From contig JALOBN010000034.1 in the NCBI GenBank assembly GCA_023228245.1, positions 1 to 31,187 of the forward strand: a stretch of DNA of 31,187 bases, given 5' to 3'. Positions 13,477-20,664 of the stretch are shown one piece after another. The position numbers and the translations under genes are program-made. How positions within the stretch are numbered: the first letter of the stretch is position 1; every line of letters starts with the position of its first letter. The notes under the pieces are model-generated. The model was given only the letters and a program-made list of their open reading frames with translations, had not been told where the DNA came from and did not search any database. This stretch comes from Candidatus Pacearchaeota archaeon (lineage in GTDB: Archaea; Nanoarchaeota; Nanoarchaeia; Pacearchaeales; GW2011-AR1).

Positions 13477-14216
13477 TCTCTCTCCTTCCATTCTTTTTTG
13501 CTGAAATAACATTTACCAGTTCCATTTGTTCTATGCATTAATTGAGTGAGAAATAAATTTTCCCAAAATTCTCGGTTTTTTGTATGGTTGGTACGATTGT
13601 GGCATGATAAACACAGCGGGATCAATAATGCCTTTTTGGTCCCGTCACAACATGCACTTGGATTGTATAAAATATGATGAATCCTTAATACATCCTTCCC
13701 CTCGGATTCATTACATGCAAAACATTTATAATTCCAAAATGCCCTTACACGCAATTTTAAAGATCCATTAAATTTCCAACAATAACGTTTTGATGTTTCC
13801 CCAACCAGGAGTTTACTTTTAACTCCGTGAATTGTACTTAAATGACAATCCTTACTACAATATTTTCTTGGTTTTCCAGTACTCGGATTTATAGGGGTTA
13901 AATTTTTACAGATTGGGCATTCTTTTTTACTAATATCTGTTTTTGGCCTTATATATTTAGGATTTACACCCAAATTCTCAATACATTGTGTTATAAAATG
14001 TTTTTTAAAGTGTTTCTCTTTTTTATCAATGTCTCCTAGGGGGATTGTTTCTCTAACAATATTATATTTTAAAAATCGTTTCGTTATCTGACAGATATAT
14101 GCCCTAGATACATCTAATTCTACGGCAATTTCTGACTGGAGTTTTCCTTGACACAATAAGTTTTTAATTATATTTTCTTTTTCTGAAAAAACCCAATTCC
14201 CACCAACCTGTTTCAT
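13428..14216 (-). CDS. HNH endonuclease with N-terminal HTH, 262 aa
   Basis: Residues about 8-58 form an HTH (KLQSEIAVELDVSRAYICQI). A zinc finger of the NUMOD/treble-clef kind follows (CPICKN; RKYCSKDCHLS). The C-terminal HNH has KCFACNE, RIHHILYN, then a CC pair and PLCLSCHNRTNH. Free-standing HNH proteins of this shape act as homing endonucleases. It is A/T-richer than its neighbours, overlaps the zinc-ribbon start, and shares its C-terminal half with the HNH gene at 24276-25046. The HTH resembles the wHTH protein at 11924-13009. Confidence 0.88.
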   Translation of the reverse strand: MKQVGGNWVFSEKENIIKNLLCQGKLQSEIAVELDVSRAYICQITKRFLKYNIVRETIPLGDIDKKEKHFKKHFITQCIENLGVNPKYIRPKTDISKKECPICKNLTPINPSTGKPRKYCSKDCHLSTIHGVKSKLLVGETSKRYCWKFNGSLKLRVRAFWNYKCFACNESEGKDVLRIHHILYNPSACCDGTKKALLIPLCLSCHNRTNHTKNREFWENLFLTQLMHRTNGTGKCYFSKKEWKEREWSKLENVNGAFMNGL

Positions 14217-14325
14217 AGTATATGATATACATTATGTGTATATAAAAGAGGCGGGTTTGTGATTAGACCCACTGTTATCTTGTTTGGAGGGGGTGTGAGG
14301 ACGTGCAATTGTGCAGAATGATGAG

Positions 14326-14520
14326 CTAGCTCGTTCGTTTTCCTGTCGGTTTCCTCCGAGTGACCACCTTCCCGGACGCGTCGGTCTGGAAGGATCGCCC
14401 ACACTCCCGACAGTTCCAGATCTGCTGCTTTGCACCTCCGGATAGGGTGTAGGTGCCTTTCTTGCGGGCAGTATGCAGGCCCATCTTGTGCCCCAGGCAA
14501 TCCTCGAATATACAGATCAT
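14326..14520 (-). CDS. 64-aa zinc-finger protein
   Basis: ATG 14520 overlaps the preceding TAA (TAATG). It has an N-terminal CIFEDCLGHK and later NCRECGRSFQTD, an IS1-InsA-like C-x2-C-GRSF knuckle, and ends basic (RRKPTGKRTS). Probably binds DNA or RNA. Last gene of the 17.7-14.3 kb operon. Confidence 0.7.
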   Translation of the reverse strand: MICIFEDCLGHKMGLHTARKKGTYTLSGGAKQQIWNCRECGRSFQTDASGKVVTRRKPTGKRTS

Positions 14521-14573
14521 TATGGCTCCGGATTATTTGGGTTGCACTCTTGGCAGATGCAGGGGATCGTCAC
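14520..14573 (-). CDS. Possible 17-aa Cys micro-ORF
   Basis: GTG 14573 overlaps the upstream stop (GTGA) and its TAA overlaps the next ATG, so it fills the gap exactly. It encodes MTIPCICQECNPNNPEP with three Cys. Either a real micropeptide or a coupling device that carries ribosomes across the gap. Confidence 0.3.
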   Translation of the reverse strand: MTIPCICQECNPNNPEP

Positions 14574-14779
14574 AATAATGTTCCAACAATGCAAATTGCC
14601 GATGCCCCTACACCAACCACAACCCCCACAATAAATCCTTCTATTCGTCCAGCCCTCGTAGAGAACATCTCAATGTCGTCTTTGAAAGTGCGTGGCCATC
14701 CAAAGATAGCATACAATGACGCGAGCACCATTGCACCAACAAACACCGAATACCAATACCTTATTTTGTCTTTTACCAC
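14570..14779 (-). CDS. Two-TM small membrane protein, 69 aa
   Basis: GTG start at 14779, five bases after the upstream stop with AGGTGG upstream. Two hydrophobic helices (about 9-27 and 48-68) are separated by a charged loop (GWPRTFKDDIEMFSTRAGR). Unknown. Confidence 0.65.
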   Translation of the reverse strand: MVKDKIRYWYSVFVGAMVLASLYAIFGWPRTFKDDIEMFSTRAGRIEGFIVGVVVGVGASAICIVGTLL

Positions 14780-14783
14780 GTTC

Positions 14784-15059
14784 TCACCACCTCAACAGTT
14801 TTTGCAGAAAGTTCTTTTCCTTCGGCATGTACTCGTGATACTTTGCATGGATGGCATCAAGATCCGATTGGTTGCAGGCATCCGCCTCAATCCTCATGGT
14901 GTTTCCATCAGAGGCACTGGTGTTGATCTCAATGTGGATTTTCATGCCGGTATCCTTTCCGATGCTCTTCAGGCTGGTTCCGGCTGCTACCTCCTCCCGC
15001 TCGTGGTTGAGCGGGGAGTTAAGAATGTCGTTGAGTGGGATACCCTTTGCAGCGCCCAT
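14784..15059 (-). CDS. 91-aa soluble protein
   Basis: ATG 15059 overlaps the preceding stop (TAATG). Starts MGAAKGIPLNDILNSP, has a central strand pair (MKIHIEINTSASDGNTMRIE) and a C-terminal helix. The central part is reminiscent of small antirestriction-like or cofactor-free beta proteins, but no family is recognised. Confidence 0.65.
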   Translation of the reverse strand: MGAAKGIPLNDILNSPLNHEREEVAAGTSLKSIGKDTGMKIHIEINTSASDGNTMRIEADACNQSDLDAIHAKYHEYMPKEKNFLQKLLRW

Positions 15060-15229
15060 TATTTTAACCTCCGTAACGAGATCCGGACCATTACCTGATC
15101 CTCATCAACTTGCGGGTCGCACGGGCTTACGCCTTTCCGGTGCGACCAGGTGCCGGCCGGGTTCCAGCGATCGCAGAGCTTCACGGCCGGGCACGCGCAA
15201 CAGGTATCCGGATCAACCGCACCGGTCAT
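15059..15229 (-). CDS. 56-aa Cys-rich protein
   Basis: ATG 15229 overlaps the preceding stop (ATGA); the longer 84-aa frame would run through the upstream gene. Cys pattern CCACPAVKLC and later a single Cys suggest a zinc or iron-sulfur knuckle. The C-terminus is Arg-rich. Function unknown. Confidence 0.62.
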   Translation of the reverse strand: MTGAVDPDTCCACPAVKLCDRWNPAGTWSHRKGVSPCDPQVDEDQVMVRISLRRLK

Positions 15230-15417
15230 ATGCCTCCCTCCGCCCGGTACACTTTCCCGGCATCGATACCGTATTCGTTGACAATCCCGGCAAACGCATA
15301 GTTTACCCAGCACTCATAAAACCGGGTTTTGAGTGAGTGCACCGGGATCGGGTCAATATTGATTCCCTGCTTTGCATACCACTCCCGGCAGTGATCCATA
15401 AGGGTTTTGTTAGTCAT
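15226..15417 (-). CDS. 63-aa hypothetical protein
   Basis: ATG 15417 (MTNKTLMDHCREWYAKQGI) with AGGAAG upstream, overlapping the previous gene by 8 bases. Mostly helical, with aromatic residues (FYECWVNYAF). No motif recognised. Confidence 0.65.
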   Translation of the reverse strand: MTNKTLMDHCREWYAKQGINIDPIPVHSLKTRFYECWVNYAFAGIVNEYGIDAGKVYRAEGGI

Positions 15418-15562
15418 TTTTCGCGTCTTCCTTTTTTTCGTTTTTGAAATATTCTCGTAATTTCTGTACGTCTTCTGCATCCAGGAACAACGCCATTACG
15501 GCAGTCCGGATTTGCATATTCCCGGACTCGGCCCAGGTCGTGATCTTAAATTGGCTGCTCAT
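15410..15562 (-). CDS. 50-aa hypothetical protein
   Basis: ATG 15562 overlaps the stop of the duplicated small gene (ATGA). Starts MSSQFKITTWAESG and ends in a charged helix (VQKLREYFKNEKKEDAK). The position, coupling and composition support translation. Confidence 0.62.
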   Translation of the reverse strand: MSSQFKITTWAESGNMQIRTAVMALFLDAEDVQKLREYFKNEKKEDAKND

Positions 15563-15729
15563 TCAAACCTCATCTTCTCGTCGATTGCATTTCTTAACTC
15601 GACAATAGCCACCATGACATTCTGGTAGTCAATTCCGGTAGTCATGATAGGTTTTGATTGCTGGATCAGGCGCGTGAGATCCTGGATTGCTAGCTGGATC
15701 TCTTGGGCGGATGTGATCGTTTTAATCAC
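15559..15729 (-). CDS. Duplicated small helical protein, copy A (56 aa)
   Basis: GTG 15729 gives a 56-aa product nearly identical to the gene at 16286-16447; about 130 bases are almost the same at DNA level. The shared core reads EIQLAIQDLTRLIQQSKP, then TTGIDYQNVMVAIVELRNAID. Upstream of the GTG the same frame stays open for ~23 codons (YEQYPQLEEDNDPYRVKCGYG) without a start, and another frame holds a 22-aa ORF (15726-15794). So the 5' part may be a recombination scar. Two helices; unknown role. Confidence 0.55.
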   Translation of the reverse strand: MIKTITSAQEIQLAIQDLTRLIQQSKPIMTTGIDYQNVMVAIVELRNAIDEKMRFE

Positions 15730-15790
15730 CGCCCCATATCCGCATTTGACGCGGTACGGATCATTGTCTTCTTCGAGTTGTGGATACTGT

Positions 15791-15949
15791 TCATACGTTT
15801 TCCCTCATATCGTGGTCTAGGATTACGACCCACCCGTTCCCCTGCTTGACCATTACTCGTAAAATATTCTGATCGCCTTGCTTATAATCGGCAATTTCGA
15901 TTTTAATAAATTTGCCGGTTGGTTTATGCTGTGTATTTGCAATTATCAT
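15791..15949 (-). CDS. 52-aa hypothetical protein
   Basis: ATG 15949 lies one base after the SprT-like gene stop. Strand-rich small protein (FIKIEIADYK; NILRVMVKQGNGWVVIL), probably a small beta barrel. No family recognised. Confidence 0.62.
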   Translation of the reverse strand: MIIANTQHKPTGKFIKIEIADYKQGDQNILRVMVKQGNGWVVILDHDMRENV

Positions 15950-15950
15950 T

Positions 15951-16289
15951 TCAATGCACTTCCTTGCTTTTTGCTAATATCACATCGCCAACTAACCCAA
16001 GCCGGTTGCACAACGCCGTAAAGCGCTTGCCGTGTCCTGTGTGCCCGTACTCCTGGTAGCAAAGCGCATGTACTAATTCGTGCTTAAGTAGGTCTTGAAT
16101 CTCTTTTTGTTTCCACACCTCCAAGGCGTACTTGTGGATCTCAACTGTGTTCTGTTTCTCGTCGTAATATCCGAGTGCCACACACTCCCCAAACCGCGAA
16201 TATTTCAGCGGTAAAACTTCCGGGGGATTAACTATACCGTACCGACGTGATAGGCGCTTGGCGATTTTGTTAATGGCTGATAGTTTCAT
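15951..16289 (-). CDS. SprT-like zinc metalloprotease, 112 aa
   Basis: Shows the gluzincin motif H70-E71-L-V-H74 and a third ligand in H86-GKRF, as in SprT/Spartan proteases, preceded by a strand (NTVEIHKYALE). The length matches a bare SprT catalytic domain without the C-terminal zinc ribbon. SprT-like enzymes can digest DNA-bound or crosslinked proteins and are frequent on phages and plasmids. ATG overlaps the stop of duplicate copy B. Confidence 0.87.
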   Translation of the reverse strand: MKLSAINKIAKRLSRRYGIVNPPEVLPLKYSRFGECVALGYYDEKQNTVEIHKYALEVWKQKEIQDLLKHELVHALCYQEYGHTGHGKRFTALCNRLGLVGDVILAKSKEVH

Positions 16290-16447
16290 TCAAACCTCAC
16301 CCTCTCATCAATTGCATTCCTCAGCTCTACAATAGCCACCATCACGTTCTGGTAGTCAATTCCGGTAGTCATTATAGGTTTTGATTGCTGGATCAGGCGC
16401 GTGAGATCCTGGATTGCTAGCTGGATCTCTAGGGAGGAGGTGATCAT
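16286..16447 (-). CDS. Duplicated small helical protein, copy B (53 aa)
   Basis: ATG 16447 overlaps the upstream stop (ATGA). Core shared with copy A at 15559-15729 (LAIQDLTRLIQQSKPIMTTG). Two amphipathic helices. The pair flanks the SprT-like gene and the 52-aa gene. Unknown function. Confidence 0.65.
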   Translation of the reverse strand: MITSSLEIQLAIQDLTRLIQQSKPIMTTGIDYQNVMVAIVELRNAIDERVRFE

Positions 16448-16584
16448 TTTCGCTCCCGACAATATCGCATCCAAATTTCGTTGCATTTCTCAAAATCTAC
16501 GCACTGGACAGAACACAAGGTTTGATTGTACTCGTTGTAATCCTCTAGTTCAGCGCGACATTTTAGGATCGCTCCGTCACTCAT
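16444..16584 (-). CDS. 46-aa Cys-containing protein
   Basis: ATG 16584 (MSDGAILKCRAELED) has AAGGAGTGG upstream. The frame is open further upstream but without a convincing start. Cys residues in LCSVQCVDFEKC and in the last helix could bind metal. About 120 bases before it hold no clear gene. Confidence 0.55.
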   Translation of the reverse strand: MSDGAILKCRAELEDYNEYNQTLCSVQCVDFEKCNEIWMRYCRERK

Positions 16585-16706
16585 TTCCTGCCACTCCTTA
16601 AGGGTATCCTCATCGTGCTCTTTTCTTTCTCCGCTCTCAATACAATCTCCGGGACCAGCCGGGCGCGGGGATCTCGGATGGTGAGAGGGGGTAAAGTGGG
16701 GGTCGT

Positions 16707-16901
16707 TTAGATCACCTGATCGTGTATTGCGTACCCGTGGGTGGTTTTTACCCAGAGCTCGCAGATACCAAGGGAGTCGTATTTTACCACTTTGTGCTGT
16801 CCTTCTTGCCCCTCGTGGCAAAAACGCGGTTTGCCGTTGGTAAGGATGGCGCGTGGGGCATCTTTAAATTTCAGCCCCGGGTAAAAGGGAAGTGTGATCA
16901 T
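16707..16901 (-). CDS. 64-aa hypothetical protein
   Basis: ATG 16901 directly follows the preceding TAA. Strands and loops with two Cys (PRFCHEGQ; GICELW); looks like a small beta-rich domain (KHVVKY-like strands around KYDSLGICELWVK). No family identified. Confidence 0.6.
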   Translation of the reverse strand: MITLPFYPGLKFKDAPRAILTNGKPRFCHEGQEGQHKVVKYDSLGICELWVKTTHGYAIHDQVI

Positions 16902-17477
16902 TTAGATCGCCTCCTCAACGATTGAGAGTTTCAGATACGGGATATACCCTGCCGGTTTTTCAGAGGGTTTTACCAGGTTCGGGATCCCAGCAACTACCGG
17001 CGCATACTCCCCGATCTGGTACTTCTCCCGTGTTTTCCTGCACTCCCCAAGCGCGGTTTCAGCTTCTGCCGGTGTCACAATCTTACCGACCCGGGCCCGC
17101 GGGTGCCGGGGTCCGGCCGCATCAATGATTTTGTGGGGCTTATCCCACTGCCCGATATCCAGATCGATAAAATACGTAGAGTCGGCGTAATCGGCGCCGA
17201 CATCATCAGCATTCCGGTTATAGCACGCTTCAACCAAATTGCAGATCTCCAGGACGTGCTGGAAGATCAGCTTTGTTTTTGTCGTCAGTTTCTCCGATTG
17301 TTTTAACCAGTACTGGTTTACCTGTTGGTGCACGTTGTCATACGGTAGATCGGATTCACGGAGAACGATCACGACCGTAGAGCTGTGACGCCGGGATACG
17401 GACCACTTATAGCGCGGGTATGCGTTCTTGATCTGGTCCCGGATGCTTTTTACTTGTTCGGTGCTGATGTATGCCAT
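16902..17477 (-). CDS. LPD29-like protein, 191 aa
   Basis: The N-terminal ~110 residues resemble LPD29, a domain of large polyvalent proteins and mobile elements: helix VKSIRDQIKNAYPRYK, strand WSVSRRHSSTVVIVL, then VNQYW, and a Y-F-I-D-L-D-I-G-Q-W-D-K motif near residue 102. The C-terminal third is less conserved-looking (RARVGKIVTPAEAE). The function of the domain is unknown. RBS AGGAGGG lies upstream of ATG 17477. Confidence 0.7.
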   Translation of the reverse strand: MAYISTEQVKSIRDQIKNAYPRYKWSVSRRHSSTVVIVLRESDLPYDNVHQQVNQYWLKQSEKLTTKTKLIFQHVLEICNLVEACYNRNADDVGADYADSTYFIDLDIGQWDKPHKIIDAAGPRHPRARVGKIVTPAEAETALGECRKTREKYQIGEYAPVVAGIPNLVKPSEKPAGYIPYLKLSIVEEAI

Positions 17478-17492
17478 TGTTTGTCGCCCTCC

Positions 17493-17702
17493 TTATCCTG
17501 TGATTGTAGTCCACCCTGCAATTACTCGCACGTACTCGGGAGATAGGCAGATCATATCTGCAACTGCTGTAAGATCCTCGTTGGTGTGCGTGTCGCCCGG
17601 AAACGCCACAAAATACCCGGGTAGTGCATCACGGCGAGCACTCGATAATGCGTGGCAGTCAACGTTTTTTACCAGGTGTAATTTTTGGTTGTAGGTCAAC
17701 AT
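17493..17702 (-). CDS. 69-aa hypothetical protein, first gene of the operon
   Basis: ATG 17702 with GGAGTG upstream and a TATA box at 17761-17767. Small mixed protein (HLVKNVDCHALSSARRD; YFVAFPGDTHTN; a helix with Cys). Resembles a small enzyme-inhibitor-size protein. Unknown. Confidence 0.65.
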   Translation of the reverse strand: MLTYNQKLHLVKNVDCHALSSARRDALPGYFVAFPGDTHTNEDLTAVADMICLSPEYVRVIAGWTTITG

Positions 17703-17734
17703 TTTAACACTCCGTTTTTTCAGGGCGTTTTTCC

Positions 17735-17775
17735 CTATCTAGTATCTACGCATCGTTAGTATTTATAGTTTTTGT
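17735..17775 (-). promoter_or_regulatory. Promoter of the 17.7-14.3 kb operon
   Basis: Minus-strand AAAAACTATAAATACTAAC fits an A-rich BRE plus TATA box (TATAAAT at 17767-17761). Transcription would start near 17735, leaving a ~35-base leader containing the GGAGTG site. Confidence 0.7.
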
Positions 17776-17895
17776 TTTGGCCCGGACCGTTAGGCCCAGG
17801 ACCGCGGCCGGGCAATCCTGGAGATCCACGGATCAATATTGTGATCTGGTAATTCAAAAAATTTTTTCCCGGAATTTAATTTACATGTGTACTAA

Positions 17896-17921
17896 GGGGA
17901 GGGGGGGTAGGGGGGGAGGGG
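17896..17921 (+). other. G-quadruplex-type tract
   Basis: GGGG-A-GGGGGGG-TA-GGGGGG-A-GGGG: four runs of at least four G separated by one or two bases, flanked by GTAC on both sides. This can form a very stable quadruplex on the plus strand. Confidence 0.8.
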
Positions 17922-18002
17922 TACACCGCAGCAGCAATGCAGCAACACTGTACCGGATGATGTACATAGTTGATCAACAAGCGCTGACCGCATCCGCACA
18001 CA

Positions 18003-18082
18003 TAACAATTGTGAATGCACTATATTCAACTTAACAATTGTGATGGAGTGAAATAACAATCGTGAACAATTAACGATTGTGA
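18003..18082 (+). repeat. Four 12-bp iteron-like direct repeats
   Basis: TAACAATTGTGA at 18003-18014 and 18032-18043, TAACAATCGTGA at 18054-18065, TAACGATTGTGA at 18071-18082. All lie in the same orientation at spacings of 29, 22 and 17 bases. The consensus TAACRATYGTGA contains a CAATTG core. Clustered direct repeats like these are typical initiator-binding iterons or multi-site operators. Confidence 0.8.
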
Positions 18083-18246
18083 ATTTTCTTGTTGGAGTGG
18101 AAGAGGTGGTTTTGAAAGTCCATCGGAAATTATTTTCCTTGCCGGGCGAGCTAGCTCATCCTATGCGCTATATTAAAAAAGTTCTTGGTCATCTACAGTG
18201 CCGGACTTTGTAAGGCTTGCCGCGTATGCTGATACTCTGGTTGCCA

Positions 18247-18266
18247 GGTGTCCTTTCAAAGACACC
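18247..18266. terminator. Hairpin downstream of the ATPase gene
   Basis: GGTGTC (18247-18252) and GACACC (18261-18266) form a 6-bp stem with an 8-nt loop, about 105 bases past the ATPase stop on the minus strand. It may end that transcript; there is no strong T-run. Confidence 0.4.
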
Positions 18267-18372
18267 ACTGATATGGCCAAATGCGTTCCACCTACGATAC
18301 TTCTCTTTGCTTCCGAAGTTCAAGAGTCCCATACAGGACAATCCATTTAAGAAATAATAAAGGTTTGCTAGC

Positions 18373-19413
18373 TTACTTCAGGTCCGGGTATATTGTCTTT
18401 AGGTATTCAGACTTGGCCCACCGGCCGGCTTTCTGGTAGTTCCCTAACTCTTTGGTAAGCATCGATTGGATATCCTTGCGTTGCCCTCCGGTGACAACAA
18501 CCGCATGGATCTTGTCCATGTAGGTGTCGATATCTGCATTCATTGTTGTGATGGTTGCCGGCTGTTTCCGTTTCTTCTGGATTGTCGATACGGATTCTGC
18601 CGGCTCTGCATCTCCCCTACGGACCGCCATGCTCTCCTTTCGTTGTTTCTTTACGGCCTCTGTTGCCCGCTCGCGCTCCTTGTTGTATTCGTCCCAGAGT
18701 TTCTTTGGCGGGGCTTCTACCATGTAGACAACGATCTTATCCCGGCCGACTTTCATAAAGGGATCCATCACCCTGTAACCCGCTGCCCGGTACATGGGGA
18801 TTGGCTTGAATACCTTCATGCTGGTGTATCCAAAGTTGAAGTACGGGGAATCCATCTCTCCCTTGAAATTGACATTGCTTCTCGGGACCACATCGATGAG
18901 CTTGGTATTGGGCGTGGTCAGGATATTGACCGTGTTGTCGATACGGTTGATGATGAAGATATCGTTCTTGTCCTTGTTCTCGTCTGATTGCCAGTTGCGG
19001 TTACCCCATGCCAGGGATATGTCATCGAAGAGACGGACATCATACTTCCCGCTGTTCAGCATTACCTCATCGGACTTTTCGGTATCGATAATAGCGGCAG
19101 TCCTTTCGAGATCAAAATGATCGCGCCAGTCATCTCCGAGAAATTCCGCTTCCCACTTGGCTGTGTTCACGCAGAGGGTAAGAGAGGTGCTTGACTTGCC
19201 GGTCCCCTTCTGGCCTTCGAGTGCAAAGGATACGTCCTGGTTGTGTTTGCCCGTAGAGATCCCCGCCCAGTGCCGGCAGATGTTCTCGGTATTGCCATCT
19301 GCTGCATACTCTGGCCGCTCTCTTCCCCGGGCCGGGGACCAGGCGAGATCCGGGATTGTCGGTATAAATCTACTCGTCGGTATAGACAATATCGTCACAT
19401 CCTGGAACACCAA
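18373..19413 (-). CDS. P-loop ATPase of the membrane module, about 346 aa
   Basis: Walker A at residues 67-74 (GQKGTGKS) and Walker B at 125-131 (DVRLFDD) identify an ATPase with a compact RecA/AAA-like core. SNVNFKG, YFNFGY and a basic C-terminal linker (KKQRKES; KKRKQPA) follow, then a last helical domain with HTH-like spacing (DIQSMLTKELGNYQKAGRW). The start is uncertain (TTG 19413, GTG 19410 or an internal TTG near 19389); it overlaps the upstream gene by up to 44 bases. It closes the membrane-protein operon. By position it would power assembly, secretion or DNA movement, as the single ATPase of pleolipovirus-like genomes does; sequence identity to those is not claimed. Confidence 0.82.
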   Translation of the reverse strand: MVFQDVTILSIPTSRFIPTIPDLAWSPARGRERPEYAADGNTENICRHWAGISTGKHNQDVSFALEGQKGTGKSSTSLTLCVNTAKWEAEFLGDDWRDHFDLERTAAIIDTEKSDEVMLNSGKYDVRLFDDISLAWGNRNWQSDENKDKNDIFIINRIDNTVNILTTPNTKLIDVVPRSNVNFKGEMDSPYFNFGYTSMKVFKPIPMYRAAGYRVMDPFMKVGRDKIVVYMVEAPPKKLWDEYNKERERATEAVKKQRKESMAVRRGDAEPAESVSTIQKKRKQPATITTMNADIDTYMDKIHAVVVTGGQRKDIQSMLTKELGNYQKAGRWAKSEYLKTIYPDLK

Positions 19414-19897
19414 CCGGGCTTTCTATTGTGCCTGCTACCTCGTCCGTTGCTTCTACGATATCAGACTTTGTTTCATCCGGACCTTTTGCATTGCCTATCC
19501 TCAACCTGTGCGTAACCCCAGTGAACTGGTCGTAGAAGGCCCAGATCTCTCCAATGAACCAGTCGCAGGCATCCATGATAGCATCGGCTTTCTTCTGCTC
19601 GGTTCCTAGCGAGGGATCATTCTGAATATTATTCATCGTCTTGTCGTAGAGGTTGAAGAGATACAGGCGGATATTATCATCGACAACAGTGCTGATCATG
19701 TGCCGGGTCAATCGGGGGATCCGCTGGTCGTATCGCTTGTCAGCCATGTTGCTGATGATTCTTGAATAGTCCCGGTCCAGATCGAACCACCTCCACATGT
19801 AACCATCCTTGGCTCCACGCATTGGGCGGTTGACGTCGAAGTTTTCCGGGAGCTTCGGACCATCATTGCTGTTACTGCTGTTTTTGTCGAATGCCAT
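19370..19897 (-). CDS. 175-aa soluble protein of the membrane module
   Basis: ATG 19897 (MAFDKNSSNSND) preferred to the in-frame start at 19933. N-terminal ~35 residues polar and disordered; the middle is helical with many aromatic and charged residues (WRWFDLDRDYSRI; IRLYLFNLYDKTM; DWFIGEIWAFYDQF). The acidic C-terminus is probably flexible. Overlaps both neighbours. May be a cytoplasmic partner of the ATPase (inference). Confidence 0.72.
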   Translation of the reverse strand: MAFDKNSSNSNDGPKLPENFDVNRPMRGAKDGYMWRWFDLDRDYSRIISNMADKRYDQRIPRLTRHMISTVVDDNIRLYLFNLYDKTMNNIQNDPSLGTEQKKADAIMDACDWFIGEIWAFYDQFTGVTHRLRIGNAKGPDETKSDIVEATDEVAGTIESPVGVPGCDDIVYTDE

Positions 19898-20042
19898 AGT
19901 ACACCGTAATGAACTCCATGATGAACATCCCAATGATGATACCTGCGATTATTCCGATGGCAAGCAGTTGAATTGATTCTCCCGACTGAATGTTATTGCA
20001 CATTGCTTCTGGAGAGACAATCACCGCGTTTTCAAGTTGCAT
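19872..20042 (-). CDS. 56-aa single-TM protein
   Basis: ATG 20042 lies 2 bases after the preceding stop. A polar N-terminus with one Cys and a sequon-like NNIQS precedes one long hydrophobic helix (IAGIIIGMFIMEF), then a basic-polar tail (YYGIRQKQQ). N-out/C-in single-pass topology. The 3' end overlaps the next gene by 26 bases. Confidence 0.68.
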   Translation of the reverse strand: MQLENAVIVSPEAMCNNIQSGESIQLLAIGIIAGIIIGMFIMEFITVYYGIRQKQQ

Positions 20043-20044
20043 AA

Positions 20045-20413
20045 TTACCGCCCGGGCAGGCTAATGTAACCCTGGTTGATCAGGAGGTTGTGGTATGCGA
20101 TGAAAATATTTGCACCTTCAGAGCATAGCCCGAGAATTGTTTTTTCGTTTAAGATATGGATCGGCTTTGTATCCGCCAGCCACGTTCCGGCATTGAGCAT
20201 TTCAGGAGCGTTCTTAATCTTTTCAAGGCTTCCAGTCAGGATGAAGAGCAGATCAAAATCCGAGTATAACTTTTCGTATAATCCTATAACCGATGCATTC
20301 CGTTCCGTTCTCATGAACGTGTGGATATCCCTTACATCGGTAGCGCAGGCAACATCGGTTACCTCAACGAGATCGTTATACCTCCGTCGTTCCTGTAATG
20401 ATATATCTGGCAT
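20045..20413 (-). CDS. 122-aa soluble protein
   Basis: ATG 20413 overlaps the upstream stop (TAATG). Starts MPDISLQERRRYNDLVEV. Alternating helix and strand pattern (NASVIGLYEKLYSDFDLLFILTG; IHILNEKTILGLCSEGANIF). No motif recognised. Likely a cytoplasmic subunit. Confidence 0.7.
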   Translation of the reverse strand: MPDISLQERRRYNDLVEVTDVACATDVRDIHTFMRTERNASVIGLYEKLYSDFDLLFILTGSLEKIKNAPEMLNAGTWLADTKPIHILNEKTILGLCSEGANIFIAYHNLLINQGYISLPGR

Positions 20414-20664
20414 TACAACCACCCGGAATCAAGTTGCCGTCTGCTGAAATACCACCAGATATCGAATGAGACAAGTATGATCATGGCGACGACGAATGCA
20501 ATGTCTGACATCGTCGAGAGGATGTATGCCCCGGATGCAGTCTCTGGATCAAATATTGCCACTGAAAGTATAGAGTTTCCAAACAGCCAGATTAGCGACA
20601 TCAGGAATCCCATGATATTCATGCAGGCCATCGATACATCCTCATCTTCGATGAAGTACGTCAT
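20413..20664 (-). CDS. Two-TM small membrane protein, 83 aa
   Basis: ATG 20664 overlaps the 373-aa gene stop (ATGA). Acidic N-terminus (MTYFIEDEDVS), TM1 about 14-36, TM2 about 49-70, then WYFSRRQ. The short loop (DPETASG) is external if the basic end is inside. Unknown family. Confidence 0.73.
   Translation of the reverse strand: MTYFIEDEDVSMACMNIMGFLMSLIWLFGNSILSVAIFDPETASGAYILSTMSDIAFVVAMIILVSFDIWWYFSRRQLDSGWL

Larger units (their letters stand above)
17703..18372. other. 670-bp gene-free region, origin candidate
   Basis: No credible gene on either strand. From left to right it contains the operon promoter, a G-rich tract, TGATCA/TTGATCAA-type palindromes, four iteron-like repeats, an A/T-rich block, a GAGCTAGCTC palindrome (18148 region, also found near 14323) and a hairpin before the ATPase stop. 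It is the longest non-coding stretch of the window and the most likely replication origin. Confidence 0.6.

Noticed and set aside
18003..18082. CRISPR array
   Set aside because: Repeats are 12 bp with spacers of 5-17 bp of unequal length; no cas genes are present.
18466..18987. 173-aa plus-strand ORF
   Set aside because: Antisense of the ATPase, whose Walker motifs show that the minus strand is the coding one.
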